DNA of 64,000 nucleotides, from contig JAEUUG010000004.1 in NCBI GenBank assembly GCA_016787565.1, forward strand, positions 62,001-126,000. The letters run 5' to 3'. The translations under genes and the position numbers were made by a program. Positions 52,149-61,848 of the stretch are shown here, piece by piece. Numbering within the stretch: position 1 is the stretch's first letter; every line of letters starts with the position of its first letter. This DNA is from Cyclobacteriaceae bacterium. GTDB lineage: Bacteria; Bacteroidota; Bacteroidia; Cytophagales; Cyclobacteriaceae. The notes under the pieces are model-generated. The model saw nothing but the letters and a program-made list of their open reading frames with translations, was not told the origin of the DNA and made no database searches.

Positions 52149-53804
52149 TTATTTTTTTTCTTTTCCTTCCCGGATCGCTTTGAACTCCGACCCGTCTTTC
52201 CATTTTGGCCAGGTATTCTCAAACGCGAGTCGTTTGCCTACCTGGAACAATAGCTTAAGATCATCAACAGCGCCTTCCAGGTTCCAGCGTGAAGCATCGT
52301 AGGCATCAGAGGGTTGATGATAATACTTTTGTGTGTACTCATTTTTTAATTGCTGGCCGTAGGCTTTTCCTTTTTCAGCATGGTCGCTGCCAGTGTGCGT
52401 GTATAGTGCGGGAATACCAACTTTAGCAAAGTTGAAATGATCCGAACGGAAGTAATAACCTTTTTCAGATTCATTATCGTCCACAACCTGACGCCCTAAT
52501 AGTTTCGCTTCTTCACTCAGGTAATCTTCAAGATCCGATTGTCCTTTTCCGATAACAATGATATCATTCAATTTACCATAGGGATTCAGCCCATCAATAT
52601 TAATGTTGGCCACCGTTTTTTCTGTTGGATAGATCGGGTTTTCGGCATAGTAAGCCGAACCCCAAAGTCCTTGTTCCTCTGCTGTAACGGCTAAGAAAAT
52701 AATGGTGCGTTTAGGTTTGTTCTTTAAACTCTTAAAGGCTTTAGCGAGTTCAAGCAACCCTGCAGTTCCAGAGGCGTTGTCGTATGCGCCATTGTAAATA
52801 CTGTCACCACTCAAATCTTTTTTACCGATGCCCAGATGATCCCAATGCGAAGAGTAAATAATGTATTCTTCCGGATGTTCGCTGCCCGTAATTTTACCGA
52901 CTACATTATAGGTTTTGTCAAACTTTGATTTGACTTTCATGGATGTGGAAATTTTTTGTTGGAGACTCATTCCTTTAAATCCGGGTTGACGGGCTTTGGT
53001 TTGAAGTTCATTAAAGCTAAGTCCTGCTGCAGCAAAAATTTTATCTGTGGCAGGCTTTGATAACCAGCCCACGCCCTCACAGAAGTATTGATTCTTCCCT
53101 CTTGGATCCAGGTAAAGATGGGGTGCATTCCATCCGTTTTGCACCACCCCGAATGGGTATGCTGCGGGTATAGTGTTGTGAATAACGAAGCATCCTTTTG
53201 CACCCTGCCGCGCAGCTTCTTCGAATTTATACGTCCAGCGCCCGTAGTACGTCATGGTATTGCCTTTGAAGAAAGTAGAATCTTCACCGCCAAATCCCGG
53301 ATCGTTGACCATCACCAAAACAATTTTATTTTTTACATCCAACCCTTCATAATCGTTCCAGTTATATTCTGGCGCAACAATGCCAAATCCGGCAAATACC
53401 AGTTCTTCATCTTGCCAGCGGATGATGGAATCCGTACGCTGTGTCCAGAGCACGTAATCCTTGTATCCTGAAATTTTGTAGTTCGATTTTCCTTTTATGG
53501 TCAGAACGGAATCTGCGAAGGCTGTAATTTCTACCATAGGTACTTCCTGCAAGTAGCTGTTTTCATTGCCGGGTTCAAGTCCGCTTGCTTTGTACTGTGC
53601 TTCGAGATAGGTGAGTGTTTTCTTTTCACCTTCCGTGAAGGGTCTTCTGCCCTGGAACTCATCCGAGGCTAACGTTATGATATGTTCTTCGATTCCCTGC
53701 GCGGTGAACGATTGAAGTCCGTCTTTTGGATCAAATTCATTTTTGGGACCACAGGCGAAAAGGAAACAAGCAGTGGCTGCGGTAAAGGCAATTTTCTGAA
53801 CCAT
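52149..53804 (-). CDS. M28-family zinc aminopeptidase lipoprotein
   Basis: The 551-residue protein has a lipoprotein signal (MVQKIAFTAATACFLFAC). A PA-like inserted domain lies near 105-260 (DYEGLDVKNKIVLVMVNDPG). The M28 catalytic domain follows with SSHWDHLGI (His, Asp), YNGAYDNASG (bridging Asp), AVTAEEQGLWGS (catalytic and binding Glu), NINIDG and the last ligand RSDHFNFAKVGIPALYTHTG. All di-zinc ligands look intact. It releases N-terminal amino acids from peptides outside the cytoplasm. It converges with nothing and precedes the glycosylase gene closely. Confidence 0.92.
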   Translation of the reverse strand: MVQKIAFTAATACFLFACGPKNEFDPKDGLQSFTAQGIEEHIITLASDEFQGRRPFTEGEKKTLTYLEAQYKASGLEPGNENSYLQEVPMVEITAFADSVLTIKGKSNYKISGYKDYVLWTQRTDSIIRWQDEELVFAGFGIVAPEYNWNDYEGLDVKNKIVLVMVNDPGFGGEDSTFFKGNTMTYYGRWTYKFEEAARQGAKGCFVIHNTIPAAYPFGVVQNGWNAPHLYLDPRGKNQYFCEGVGWLSKPATDKIFAAAGLSFNELQTKARQPGFKGMSLQQKISTSMKVKSKFDKTYNVVGKITGSEHPEEYIIYSSHWDHLGIGKKDLSGDSIYNGAYDNASGTAGLLELAKAFKSLKNKPKRTIIFLAVTAEEQGLWGSAYYAENPIYPTEKTVANINIDGLNPYGKLNDIIVIGKGQSDLEDYLSEEAKLLGRQVVDDNESEKGYYFRSDHFNFAKVGIPALYTHTGSDHAEKGKAYGQQLKNEYTQKYYHQPSDAYDASRWNLEGAVDDLKLLFQVGKRLAFENTWPKWKDGSEFKAIREGKEKK

Positions 53805-53855
53805 AGATTAACTAATTTTTAGTCTGTGAAAGTAAGCAGAAATAAGCTGTGGAAA

Positions 53856-55775
53856 TTAAATACTTATTTCAAAGGCACTTTTGTAAAATCCCTCCTGTTG
53901 CACAAAGTCAATTAATTCGAGGTAGAAAGGATGTGATCCAAGTGTAGCGCTGTCGCCAATCATGATGAGTTTTTTCCGAGCGCGTGTCATGGCAACATTG
54001 GTTCTGCGGATGTCACTCAGAAACCCAACGTCTCTTGTGTTGTTGCTTCGCACAAAGCTGATGGCAATCACATCGCGTTCCTGCCCTTGAAAGGCATCCA
54101 CGGTGTTGATGGTGATCAGATGATGAAGGGGCTCAAGGATAGCAGAGGCCTCAGCCAATTTGTGGAGATAATCTACTTGGGCACTGTACGGAGTAATGAT
54201 GCCCAGCGTAATTTTTTCATCCAGCCATTCATTTATTCCGAGGGCTTCAATAAGTTGCTCTACACGTTGGATCAGCAGTTGTGCCTCTTCCTGGTTCGAA
54301 CGACTGAGGGTTTCAGGATCCTGCACCTCTGCATAGCCACAGCCGGCAGTATCAATAAATTCAACGGGGGGTTGATCAGACCGTAGTAGGGTTGTTTTTA
54401 CTGAATCGTGGGCGATGAGTTGATTTTTATAAAAGTACCCGGAAGAGAACTTCATGATGTCCTGGTGCATGCGGTATTGTATCTCCAGCATGGAGGAAAA
54501 TTCCGGGTGTTTTTCAATTCCTTTTTGAAAAAGTGTTGTGGCAAGACCTGCGCGCGCAGCATCATTAGATTTAATGGTGGGTGGTAGCTGCTGATGATCG
54601 CCCGCGAGCACAACCCGTTGTGTACGGAGGATGGGAATCCAGCAGGCGGGTTCGAGCGCCTGCGCGGCCTCATCGATGAATACTGTTTTATAGCGTCTGC
54701 CGCGTAACACCGGATGCGATGAACCAACAAGGGTACAACAAATCACTTCACTGTTTTGTAATAAATCGTTGGTAATATAAAACTCCAGCATATCGGCATC
54801 CGCTTTCAATGCTTTTGATTCTTGTATCAACGACCTGCGTTGTTCTTTTTCACGGTAGCCATATTCTCGTTTATATTTAAAGGCTGAGGAGCGAAGTTGT
54901 TCCATTTTCCTGCGCAGCGATCGCAGCTCCTGAAAATTAGGATGCATGGCGATACGCGCATCTAATGTTTTACTTAACGATTGTTCTGTTACACGTGCCG
55001 GGTGACCAATGCGCAATACATTCAATCCCTGTTCACTAAGTTTATCAGCCAGCAAGTCCACCGCTGCATTGCTGGGAGCAGTTACAAGAACTTGTCGTTC
55101 TTCTTTTACTGTCCATGCGATGGCTTGAACAAGTGTAGTTGTTTTTCCGGTTCCTGGAGGACCGTGGATAAAGGCAATGTCTTCAGATGATATTACTTTC
55201 CGAAGTGCATCTTCCTGACGCTGGTTTAGAACGTTGCAGGTTACTGGTTGCAAGTCGCTTCTGAAACTGGCCGTCCGGTTGCCCAGAAAAATTTCCCGCA
55301 GCTCCGCCACCCGGTTGTCTTCAGCTTTCATCACTTCTTTTAGTGCGAATTCCATTTCGCGGTAGCTCATCTCATCAAACATTACATCAACGCCCAACAG
55401 ACTGTCATAGATCCACTCCGGAAGGTCGTCTACATTTAAGGTGATCACCATAGCATTATCGCGTACGTAGTTCACCACACCGTTAACATGTTGTTTCTCT
55501 GGTTTACCGGACGCATTTGAAAAAACGGTAACGGCTTTTCCACTTTGAAAACTATGCGGTTGTTCGAGGTAATTGGTACGCTCTATTTCGATGATGAGCC
55601 GCTCACCTGTTCCGATATAGTCGCGCTTCAGTGTAACCGGATACCAGGTGGTGCCTTCTTTTGTTCGTTGGCTAAGCGAACGCAGTAAAACTTTTTGACG
55701 GTATTGTTCCAGGTCGGCCTGCCGTTCAAGTTTGATGAGCTCAAAGGTTTTAAGGAGTTGTTCGTGTGCGTTCAT
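53856..55775 (-). CDS. IGHMBP2/DNA2-like superfamily 1 helicase
   Basis: The 639-residue protein begins with a beta-barrel stalk domain (about 40-150). Walker A GPPGTGKTT lies at 205-213, a helical 1B insertion near 290-330, and DEAAQALEPACWIPIL (Walker B) near 370. GDHQQLPPT follows, and the C-terminal RecA domain has LEIQYRMH, TVDAFQGQERDVI and NVAMTRARKKLI. This is the UPF1-like SF1B (5'-3') type. Bacterial members are of unclear function, probably in RNA or DNA repair. All core motifs are present. Confidence 0.93.
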   Translation of the reverse strand: MNAHEQLLKTFELIKLERQADLEQYRQKVLLRSLSQRTKEGTTWYPVTLKRDYIGTGERLIIEIERTNYLEQPHSFQSGKAVTVFSNASGKPEKQHVNGVVNYVRDNAMVITLNVDDLPEWIYDSLLGVDVMFDEMSYREMEFALKEVMKAEDNRVAELREIFLGNRTASFRSDLQPVTCNVLNQRQEDALRKVISSEDIAFIHGPPGTGKTTTLVQAIAWTVKEERQVLVTAPSNAAVDLLADKLSEQGLNVLRIGHPARVTEQSLSKTLDARIAMHPNFQELRSLRRKMEQLRSSAFKYKREYGYREKEQRRSLIQESKALKADADMLEFYITNDLLQNSEVICCTLVGSSHPVLRGRRYKTVFIDEAAQALEPACWIPILRTQRVVLAGDHQQLPPTIKSNDAARAGLATTLFQKGIEKHPEFSSMLEIQYRMHQDIMKFSSGYFYKNQLIAHDSVKTTLLRSDQPPVEFIDTAGCGYAEVQDPETLSRSNQEEAQLLIQRVEQLIEALGINEWLDEKITLGIITPYSAQVDYLHKLAEASAILEPLHHLITINTVDAFQGQERDVIAISFVRSNNTRDVGFLSDIRRTNVAMTRARKKLIMIGDSATLGSHPFYLELIDFVQQEGFYKSAFEISI

Positions 55776-55827
55776 TCGGCTGGCAAAGATACGGGCCGGG
55801 TCGGATAATTTTACGTTAACCGGATAT

Positions 55828-57768
55828 TCAGATGCTTGAAAGTTTAGAAGGAAGGTAAATCGTAAAGGTTGTTCCTACATCTGTCTCACTTTGAATTTCA
55901 ATTTTACCATTCAAGGCATCAACCTGGGTCTTAACAAGAAATAGTCCAAGCCCTTTTCCTTCCACATGGCTGTGAAAGCGCTGGTAGAGGTTGAAAATTT
56001 TTTCTTTCTGCTTTTCCATGTCAATGCCGACACCATTATCTTTTACTGTTAACTTCAGGTAGTTGCCTTCTTGCACAGTGGTAACTTCAATAATTGGTAT
56101 TCTGTCTGCTGACCGGTATTTAATGGCATTGCTGACCAGGTTGTAGAGTATACTTTCGACATAAGCCGGTATACCATAGCATGATTTGGTTTTCAGACTT
56201 TCACGAATGGTGACGCTGGAATCATGAATCTGATCACGCAGGATACTCTTTACTTTCTCGAAGTACTCCTGAAGATTAACCTTTTCAAAAGTTTGATGAA
56301 TGCCTTTTTTAATTTCCAAAATGGTATTCAGGTCGTGAATGATGCTGTCGAGCTCCTCAGCCGTAAATTGCAATTTATCGATGATGGCACTGTCTTCCGG
56401 CATTTTTAAATGCCCTCCGGTAATCAGGTTGGTGAGTCCGAGAATGCGGGCCACTGGAGCACGAAGATTATGGGCTGTAATAAAACCAAACTGTTCGAGT
56501 TGTGTATTCTGTCGCACCAGTTCAAGGTTTGATTTCACCAGTTCTTTCGTCCGTTCGTTCACTTCTTTCTCTAGACTTTCGCTATGCTTCGCCAGGATGG
56601 CATTCGTTTTTTTCTTTTGCTGATAACTAAAATAGAGAATGGTGGAAAGTGCTACTAACGAGATAACGGTTATCACCCCACCGATGGCGAGGTTACGTTG
56701 TTCACGAAGTCGCGCATCTTTCAGTTCAGCATCTTTCCGCAAAATTTCATTTTCGCGTGCTACACGTTCGGTTTCGTAATTGACCTGCAGGTTTTCAATG
56801 TAGCGAAGTTTGTCCTCGCTGAAGATGCTATCCTGATAAAGGTTAAATTTTTTATAGGATGAGAGTGCATTTTTGAAATCATTCATCTCCTCATAAACCT
56901 CGTGCAGAATACCATACGCGTCTTTTGTCCGATCGCGGTATGAATTTTTTAATGAGATTTTCAGGCTTTGGTTCAACAAATCAATGGCCTTTTTATAGTC
57001 TTTTTTATCTTTATAAATACGCGCCAGGCCATTCAGCGTAAACGTAGCTCCAAAAGGACTTTTTCTTTCTTCTGGTAAATTAAGCGATAGGATATAGTAG
57101 GATAACGCGGCATCATGCTTCCGTTGAAAGTAGAATACTTCTGCGAGATTATTGTAAATGTATGACAGCGTATAGCCTGGTTGTGAAATCTGTTGTTCGC
57201 GTAACAGGGCTTGTGTGATCCAATACTGCGCGCTATCGTACTGTCCCATTTTTCCGTAAGCACGACCCATGAAATTCATGGTGCTGGATAAGGAACTGGC
57301 ATTTACTTTTTGCCCCAACGTTAAGGCCTTATTCAAATACTTTTTTGCCTCCGCATAATTGTTGAGGCTGGAATAGATATTTCCAAGGGATGAATACGTG
57401 TCTATTAAGTCGGATGTATCCTGAAGGCGTTCAGCCACCGGAAGTTTATTGAGCGCCAGTTCAATGGCTACGGTAAAATTTCCTAACCTACGGTTAACAC
57501 GCATTAAAATATTCAAAGCCTGCTGAATGCCTTTATCATACTCCTGTTGCTGCGCGAGCTCAAGCGCCTCTTCACCAAACGCAATCGATTTTTTCAGATC
57601 AATGTTATAGTAGTGTACGGCAAGGCTATTCAGCACATCGGTTCGGTTGCGCGGATCAAGGTTACCGGTTTGGAGAGCTGCCGTTAGGCTATCAATAGAA
57701 CGTGAAGTTTGTTGGGTATAACCCGGAATTACACTGTACAAAAAAAATACAAGCACCAGCTTCTTCAC
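55828..57768 (-). CDS. TPR-sensor histidine kinase
   Basis: The 646-residue protein (GTG start at 57768) has a signal peptide and about six tetratricopeptide repeats in the periplasm (25-320). A coiled linker precedes one TM (about 360-380). The HisKA helix carries His433 in TAHNLRAPVARI, and the HATPase domain has NLVSNAIKYRS, DNGVGID and GKGLGLFLVKT. The H-box reads HNLRAP rather than the usual HELRTP; a related HDLKNP/HNLRAP type is common in Bacteroidota. No response regulator gene is adjacent. The repeats suggest it senses a protein or peptide partner. Confidence 0.92.
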   Translation of the reverse strand: MKKLVLVFFLYSVIPGYTQQTSRSIDSLTAALQTGNLDPRNRTDVLNSLAVHYYNIDLKKSIAFGEEALELAQQQEYDKGIQQALNILMRVNRRLGNFTVAIELALNKLPVAERLQDTSDLIDTYSSLGNIYSSLNNYAEAKKYLNKALTLGQKVNASSLSSTMNFMGRAYGKMGQYDSAQYWITQALLREQQISQPGYTLSYIYNNLAEVFYFQRKHDAALSYYILSLNLPEERKSPFGATFTLNGLARIYKDKKDYKKAIDLLNQSLKISLKNSYRDRTKDAYGILHEVYEEMNDFKNALSSYKKFNLYQDSIFSEDKLRYIENLQVNYETERVARENEILRKDAELKDARLREQRNLAIGGVITVISLVALSTILYFSYQQKKKTNAILAKHSESLEKEVNERTKELVKSNLELVRQNTQLEQFGFITAHNLRAPVARILGLTNLITGGHLKMPEDSAIIDKLQFTAEELDSIIHDLNTILEIKKGIHQTFEKVNLQEYFEKVKSILRDQIHDSSVTIRESLKTKSCYGIPAYVESILYNLVSNAIKYRSADRIPIIEVTTVQEGNYLKLTVKDNGVGIDMEKQKEKIFNLYQRFHSHVEGKGLGLFLVKTQVDALNGKIEIQSETDVGTTFTIYLPSKLSSI

Positions 57769-57796
57769 ACCCTAATATAATAAGAATCGGATACCT

Positions 57797-60079
57797 TTAT
57801 TTTAACAGGTCGAGCAGTTTTTTTAGTTCCTCCTGATTTCCGGCAGAATGCATGTTGGAAATGATCCCTTGTTTTTCACGATTGGTCAGGCGCCAACTCA
57901 GGGAAGCCCGTGCACTGTTTTGCCGAATGCTGTCCATTTTTTGTAAAACCGGAGAATAACTCTCAGCCTGATATTGAATATCGATCCGGTCGATCGGTAT
58001 CGTAAGCCACGACTTTGCCTGTCCAATCAGTAAATCGCTGGTAATATCCTGAAAGTTTTCAAAGTTGTTATAAACGCTGCTGATCGGCTGCGTTAAATCA
58101 TCAACAATAGTTTGTCCGGCCTGCGGTGTGATACTACCCAGTTTGGGTGAGTCGCGAATAGACACGAAAATAACTCCCGAAGTATTCTCTTCAATCCATC
58201 CTTTGAAGGCATATGTGAAACGCACAGCATCTGATAATCCGAAATTATCACTGATACCTGCATCCATAATTTTGATGGGTGGGTGTGTGGGCAGGGTGGT
58301 ATTGGGAGTGATGTAAGGGAATGTAGCGCTCATGCGCAAGGCCGACAGAAAACGCAGATTCGCTGCCCCGTGATCTGCAAACATTCGTTGAAAGTCAACA
58401 CCACTAAACTTCATCGATCCATATCCATTCATGGCAACAGCTTCGTAATTCATGAACGACACCGGGCGTGCTGCGATGTATAGTTTTCGTCCATCGTTTA
58501 CAATGGTAGGTGTGAGAATGACCATTGGAATGATGCCTTCCATTTCACTGCTGTCATACGCGCTAATGGGTTTATCCATGAGTCGCTCAGTAATCTGGTT
58601 CAGTTGATCTTCGAATGTAAATCCGCGGTCGCGGAAATAGTAATTACCGGCATATTCAAATTTGGTGAAGCCCACAAACAAGTCGTTGGCCAACAAACTA
58701 AAAATTAAGGGATTGAGATTATCGGTCGAGATACTTTGGCGATGGACTTCACTGTATGGATTCATATTTACACCAAGTTTTTCCTGAAGCTTTAGTTCAC
58801 GAAAATAGCTGGCGCCAATCAGTCCGCCCGAAGCACCTGTTATCAGGATGCTGCTTTCCATGAGTTTCCCATGCGAAAGACTGTCTGCTGTTTGCAAGGC
58901 TGTCAATGTCCACAGTGCAGCGCGTTTGCCTCCCCCGCTAACACAGAGAAATATCATTTTCGGCTTTTGGTCTGGTGGAAATTTAGCGCGCCAGTTTTCG
59001 AGCATGACGAGGGTTTGGGTACTGTCCTTCCGGATATTGGTTTGATTATTTATTTCGCGTAATGAGTTTACGGAATATTCGACCGTGGGGTGTTGATAGT
59101 TCAGGCCGAAGGCTTCATACCGTCTGCTGAAAAAATCTTCACCTACCAGATGGTTAAGAAATAAAAAAATAATCAATGCCATGGTGGCCGACCATCCGCC
59201 AAACCAATAGGAGAACGCACCGGAAATCATCACGAATGTAGTCAGGAAAATAACGAAGCTCGAAGCTGCGGGTAATTGAAAGGAGGGGAAGTCTTTGAAT
59301 ACACCCAATACCAGGATGATACCAAAGATCAGCAATTCGATCACCACCAGGTTAAAGTGATTTTGATCGAATACCTGAAGAATGGTAAACTTATCGTAGA
59401 AGCTTGTGTCTTCAACTTTTTTGATTTTAAAATCATAATCCAGGTAGTGCTCAACATGTACTTGCTTTTTTCTGGCGATATCAAGTTTTTTCATGGCGCT
59501 TGCGCGCGTAACTTTTACCTGCTGCTTAATTTTTTCATCTATCCGGCAAACAACATACTTAAAAATATCTTTGTTGGTAAACCAGAAGTAAACAAAGAAG
59601 ATTAGCGTCATGATGATGTAGCCAGTCAATAATCCCGTTAAGTTAAGGTAGAGTTGATTGCGTGATGCATATTGGTTGTTGATCTGAAAACCGACAATCT
59701 GATAGATATAGGTTACCAGAAAAATAAAGGGTATGACACTGTTGTTGAGTGCAAATTTGGTGAACGGTCTTCGCAACGCCCCCACAAATGAAAATCGGTG
59801 GCCATCGGTAATATAACAGGTAATGTGAAAAGCTGTGGTAAAACCAGCGGTAACCATACCCATGATAAAGAAACTCATAAAGTTCACCTGGTTCATGTAT
59901 TCCGGATCGAGAAATAGGTATGGAATACCAAGGTACTTGCCAAAATTGCCGGTGATCATGGCAAAGAGAATAATCCAGCACAGAATGAGAATATGGTTGC
60001 GCCTGATATTATTAATAAGCAGTTGTACCGGAAAGGAGTAGAAGATTTTCGGCAAAAGCAGGTACACGTTGCGCATCAT
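57797..60079 (-). CDS. Membrane patatin-like phospholipase
   Basis: The 760-residue protein (ATG at 60079; a second at 60076) has about seven TM helices before residue 320 with a cytoplasmic linker near 180-240. A patatin domain follows: oxyanion loop SGGGKRA (381-387), nucleophile Ser417 in GASGG, and the catalytic Asp in MDAGISDNFG near 620. These complete the Ser-Asp dyad of patatin lipases. The membrane part is unlike the usual OMP85-patatin. It begins a unit with the histidine kinase 28 bases later. Lipid remodelling is likely; the target is unknown. Confidence 0.87.
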   Translation of the reverse strand: MMRNVYLLLPKIFYSFPVQLLINNIRRNHILILCWIILFAMITGNFGKYLGIPYLFLDPEYMNQVNFMSFFIMGMVTAGFTTAFHITCYITDGHRFSFVGALRRPFTKFALNNSVIPFIFLVTYIYQIVGFQINNQYASRNQLYLNLTGLLTGYIIMTLIFFVYFWFTNKDIFKYVVCRIDEKIKQQVKVTRASAMKKLDIARKKQVHVEHYLDYDFKIKKVEDTSFYDKFTILQVFDQNHFNLVVIELLIFGIILVLGVFKDFPSFQLPAASSFVIFLTTFVMISGAFSYWFGGWSATMALIIFLFLNHLVGEDFFSRRYEAFGLNYQHPTVEYSVNSLREINNQTNIRKDSTQTLVMLENWRAKFPPDQKPKMIFLCVSGGGKRAALWTLTALQTADSLSHGKLMESSILITGASGGLIGASYFRELKLQEKLGVNMNPYSEVHRQSISTDNLNPLIFSLLANDLFVGFTKFEYAGNYYFRDRGFTFEDQLNQITERLMDKPISAYDSSEMEGIIPMVILTPTIVNDGRKLYIAARPVSFMNYEAVAMNGYGSMKFSGVDFQRMFADHGAANLRFLSALRMSATFPYITPNTTLPTHPPIKIMDAGISDNFGLSDAVRFTYAFKGWIEENTSGVIFVSIRDSPKLGSITPQAGQTIVDDLTQPISSVYNNFENFQDITSDLLIGQAKSWLTIPIDRIDIQYQAESYSPVLQKMDSIRQNSARASLSWRLTNREKQGIISNMHSAGNQEELKKLLDLLK

Positions 60080-60213
60080 AGAATTTCGGATGATTTCAAG
60101 TTAAACAACTTTTTGGGTTATTAAAATACACATCCATCACTATACGAAACTTTACAGATCAATACATCTGATTTCGTTGAACAAAATTTGTAAACTGCAA
60201 ATCAAAAATTTGT

Positions 60214-60798
60214 ATGGAAGCAGGTACCCAGGAACTTAAGTTAGCAGTTGACTCTATTTATCAGTTAACCCCTGAAGCCTGGATTGACTTTGCAGATTTA
60301 TGGACTGTACATACCGTTAAGCGGAAGGAGATCATGACATCGGCTGGTGAACATGAAAGGTATCTTTATTTTGTTGTTGAGGGTGTGCAGCGAATTTTCT
60401 ATTTGGATGATAAAGACCGGGAAGCTACGCTGGTGTTGACGTATGCTCCTTCATTTGGTGGTGTTTTGGATTCCTTTTTACAACAGAAGCCTTCTCTTTA
60501 TTATTATGAAGCCTTGACACCATCACGTTTTTTGCGATCATCCTGGGAACAGGTTCATAAGTGTATGCAAAGGCATGCTTCTGTTTCGGAAATGATTCGA
60601 AAGGGGATTTCCCAATCCCTGTCGGGCGTGTTAGCACGTATGGTAGAATTACAATGCTACAGTTCAGAAGATAAATTCAGACAACTTTTGAAACGCAGTC
60701 CACATATTTTAACACTTGTGCCGCACAAATATCTGGCGAATTACCTGGGTATTGATCCCACCAATTTCAGTAAACTGATCAACTCTGTCCGGATCTGA
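60214..60798 (+). CDS. Crp/Fnr-family transcriptional regulator
   Basis: The 194-residue protein has an N-terminal cyclic-nucleotide-binding-like beta-roll (FADLWTVHTVKRKEIMTSAG and YLYFVVEGVQRIFYLDD). The RAARL-type phosphate cassette is not conserved. A C-terminal helix-turn-helix lies near 165-190 (PHKYLANYLGIDPTNFSKLI). The effector is unknown. Upstream, AAAATTTGTA occurs twice (60183-60192 and 60205-60214, the second touching the start codon), a possible autoregulatory site. It likely controls the small genes that follow. Confidence 0.88.
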   Translation: MEAGTQELKLAVDSIYQLTPEAWIDFADLWTVHTVKRKEIMTSAGEHERYLYFVVEGVQRIFYLDDKDREATLVLTYAPSFGGVLDSFLQQKPSLYYYEALTPSRFLRSSWEQVHKCMQRHASVSEMIRKGISQSLSGVLARMVELQCYSSEDKFRQLLKRSPHILTLVPHKYLANYLGIDPTNFSKLINSVRI

Positions 60799-60868
60799 AA
60801 ATCTTGGTAAATACCAAGAAGGTTCACTGGTTAACCCTCCATTTTTGTTGCGTAATTAAACAACATTA

Positions 60869-61279
60869 ATGATGACAATGAATGTAATTTACCGGGCAGG
60901 CGGACGTATTTTTATCGTTTTCTCAGCCCTTAGTTTAGTGTATGTAGCCGTAATGGCAATGATACATCCACAATCGGTTATGGATATGGTGGGTGTTAAG
61001 CTTACGAATACGGATGCGATCAGTTCAATTCGTGGAATTTATGGCGGAGTGGGAATCACCATTTTTATTCTTTTACTCTATCTGGCTTTTTATCACATCG
61101 GAAAAGGGATTGTATTTTTAATCATGTTCTGGGGATCATATGCCGCATCACGACTCATTACCTGGGTGGTGGATGGGCCACTGGGTGATTTTGGTGCGAA
61201 TTGGTTATTGATCGAGACCTTTTTGAGTGGAGTTGGACTTATATTATTATTGATTGGCAGGAAAATAAAATCGAATTGA
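60869..61279 (+). CDS. DUF4345 membrane protein
   Basis: This is a 136-residue protein with four predicted TM helices (about 12-32, 55-75, 80-98 and 112-130) and the DUF4345 segment SIRGIYGGVGITIFILLLYL. Function is unknown. It lies 70 bases after the Crp/Fnr gene and two bases before the DinB gene, so it is cotranscribed with the latter. Confidence 0.78.
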   Translation: MMTMNVIYRAGGRIFIVFSALSLVYVAVMAMIHPQSVMDMVGVKLTNTDAISSIRGIYGGVGITIFILLLYLAFYHIGKGIVFLIMFWGSYAASRLITWVVDGPLGDFGANWLLIETFLSGVGLILLLIGRKIKSN

Positions 61280-61281
61280 GT

Positions 61282-61833
61282 ATGCACGCAATTGATCAAG
61301 GCATTTTTCTGGAACAGTTGGAGCGTGAAGGGGAGGAACAGCTAAAGGAGGTAATAGCTGTTTTTCAAAACCTACCGGAAGATATTTTGATAAGACCGGC
61401 CAGGAATGGAGGGTGGAGTATTGCAGACTGCATCGTTCATTTAAATTCATACGCGTTATTTTATTTACCCAGGCTTGAACGTGCGTTTGCGGCAGCACCT
61501 CCAATTGATAATGGCCCTTTTAAGCACACTGTTATTGGACACTATTTCATTACCATGATGGATGTTGATCGGAGCAAAAGAAAATACAAAGCGATGAAAT
61601 TACATCGTCCACAACATGTAAATGAACCGTACCGCGCCATTGCAGATTTTATTTTGAACCTGGAAAGGATGTTGATCTTGCTTGCTACTGCCAGAACAAA
61701 ACGACTTCGAAGTGTCAGGATTGGCACCTCTATTTCTTTATGGATAAAAATCAATGCGGGTGATGCGCTCGCATTCCTTATGGTTCATAACAAGCGCCAT
61801 CTGGTGCAGGCCAAGCAGAACCTGCAGCCGTAA
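61282..61833 (+). CDS. DinB/YfiT-like protein
   Basis: The protein is about 183 residues from the ATG at 61282; the frame is open further into the preceding gene but the family starts here (MHAIDQGIFLEQLE). It has the four-helix DinB fold with PEDILIRPARNGGWSIADCI, VHLNSY (first His ligand) and the late HNKRHLVQAKQNL with two His, giving the three histidines of the metal site. Family members are metal-dependent hydrolases or thiol transferases. The exact activity is unknown. Confidence 0.82.
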   Translation: MHAIDQGIFLEQLEREGEEQLKEVIAVFQNLPEDILIRPARNGGWSIADCIVHLNSYALFYLPRLERAFAAAPPIDNGPFKHTVIGHYFITMMDVDRSKRKYKAMKLHRPQHVNEPYRAIADFILNLERMLILLATARTKRLRSVRIGTSISLWIKINAGDALAFLMVHNKRHLVQAKQNLQP

Positions 61834-61848
61834 AATATAATTAGTTAG

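Noticed and set aside
61201..61281. Longer DinB start inside the DUF4345 gene
   Set aside because: The extra 27 residues are out-of-frame translation of the upstream membrane protein; the ATG at 61282 fits the family.
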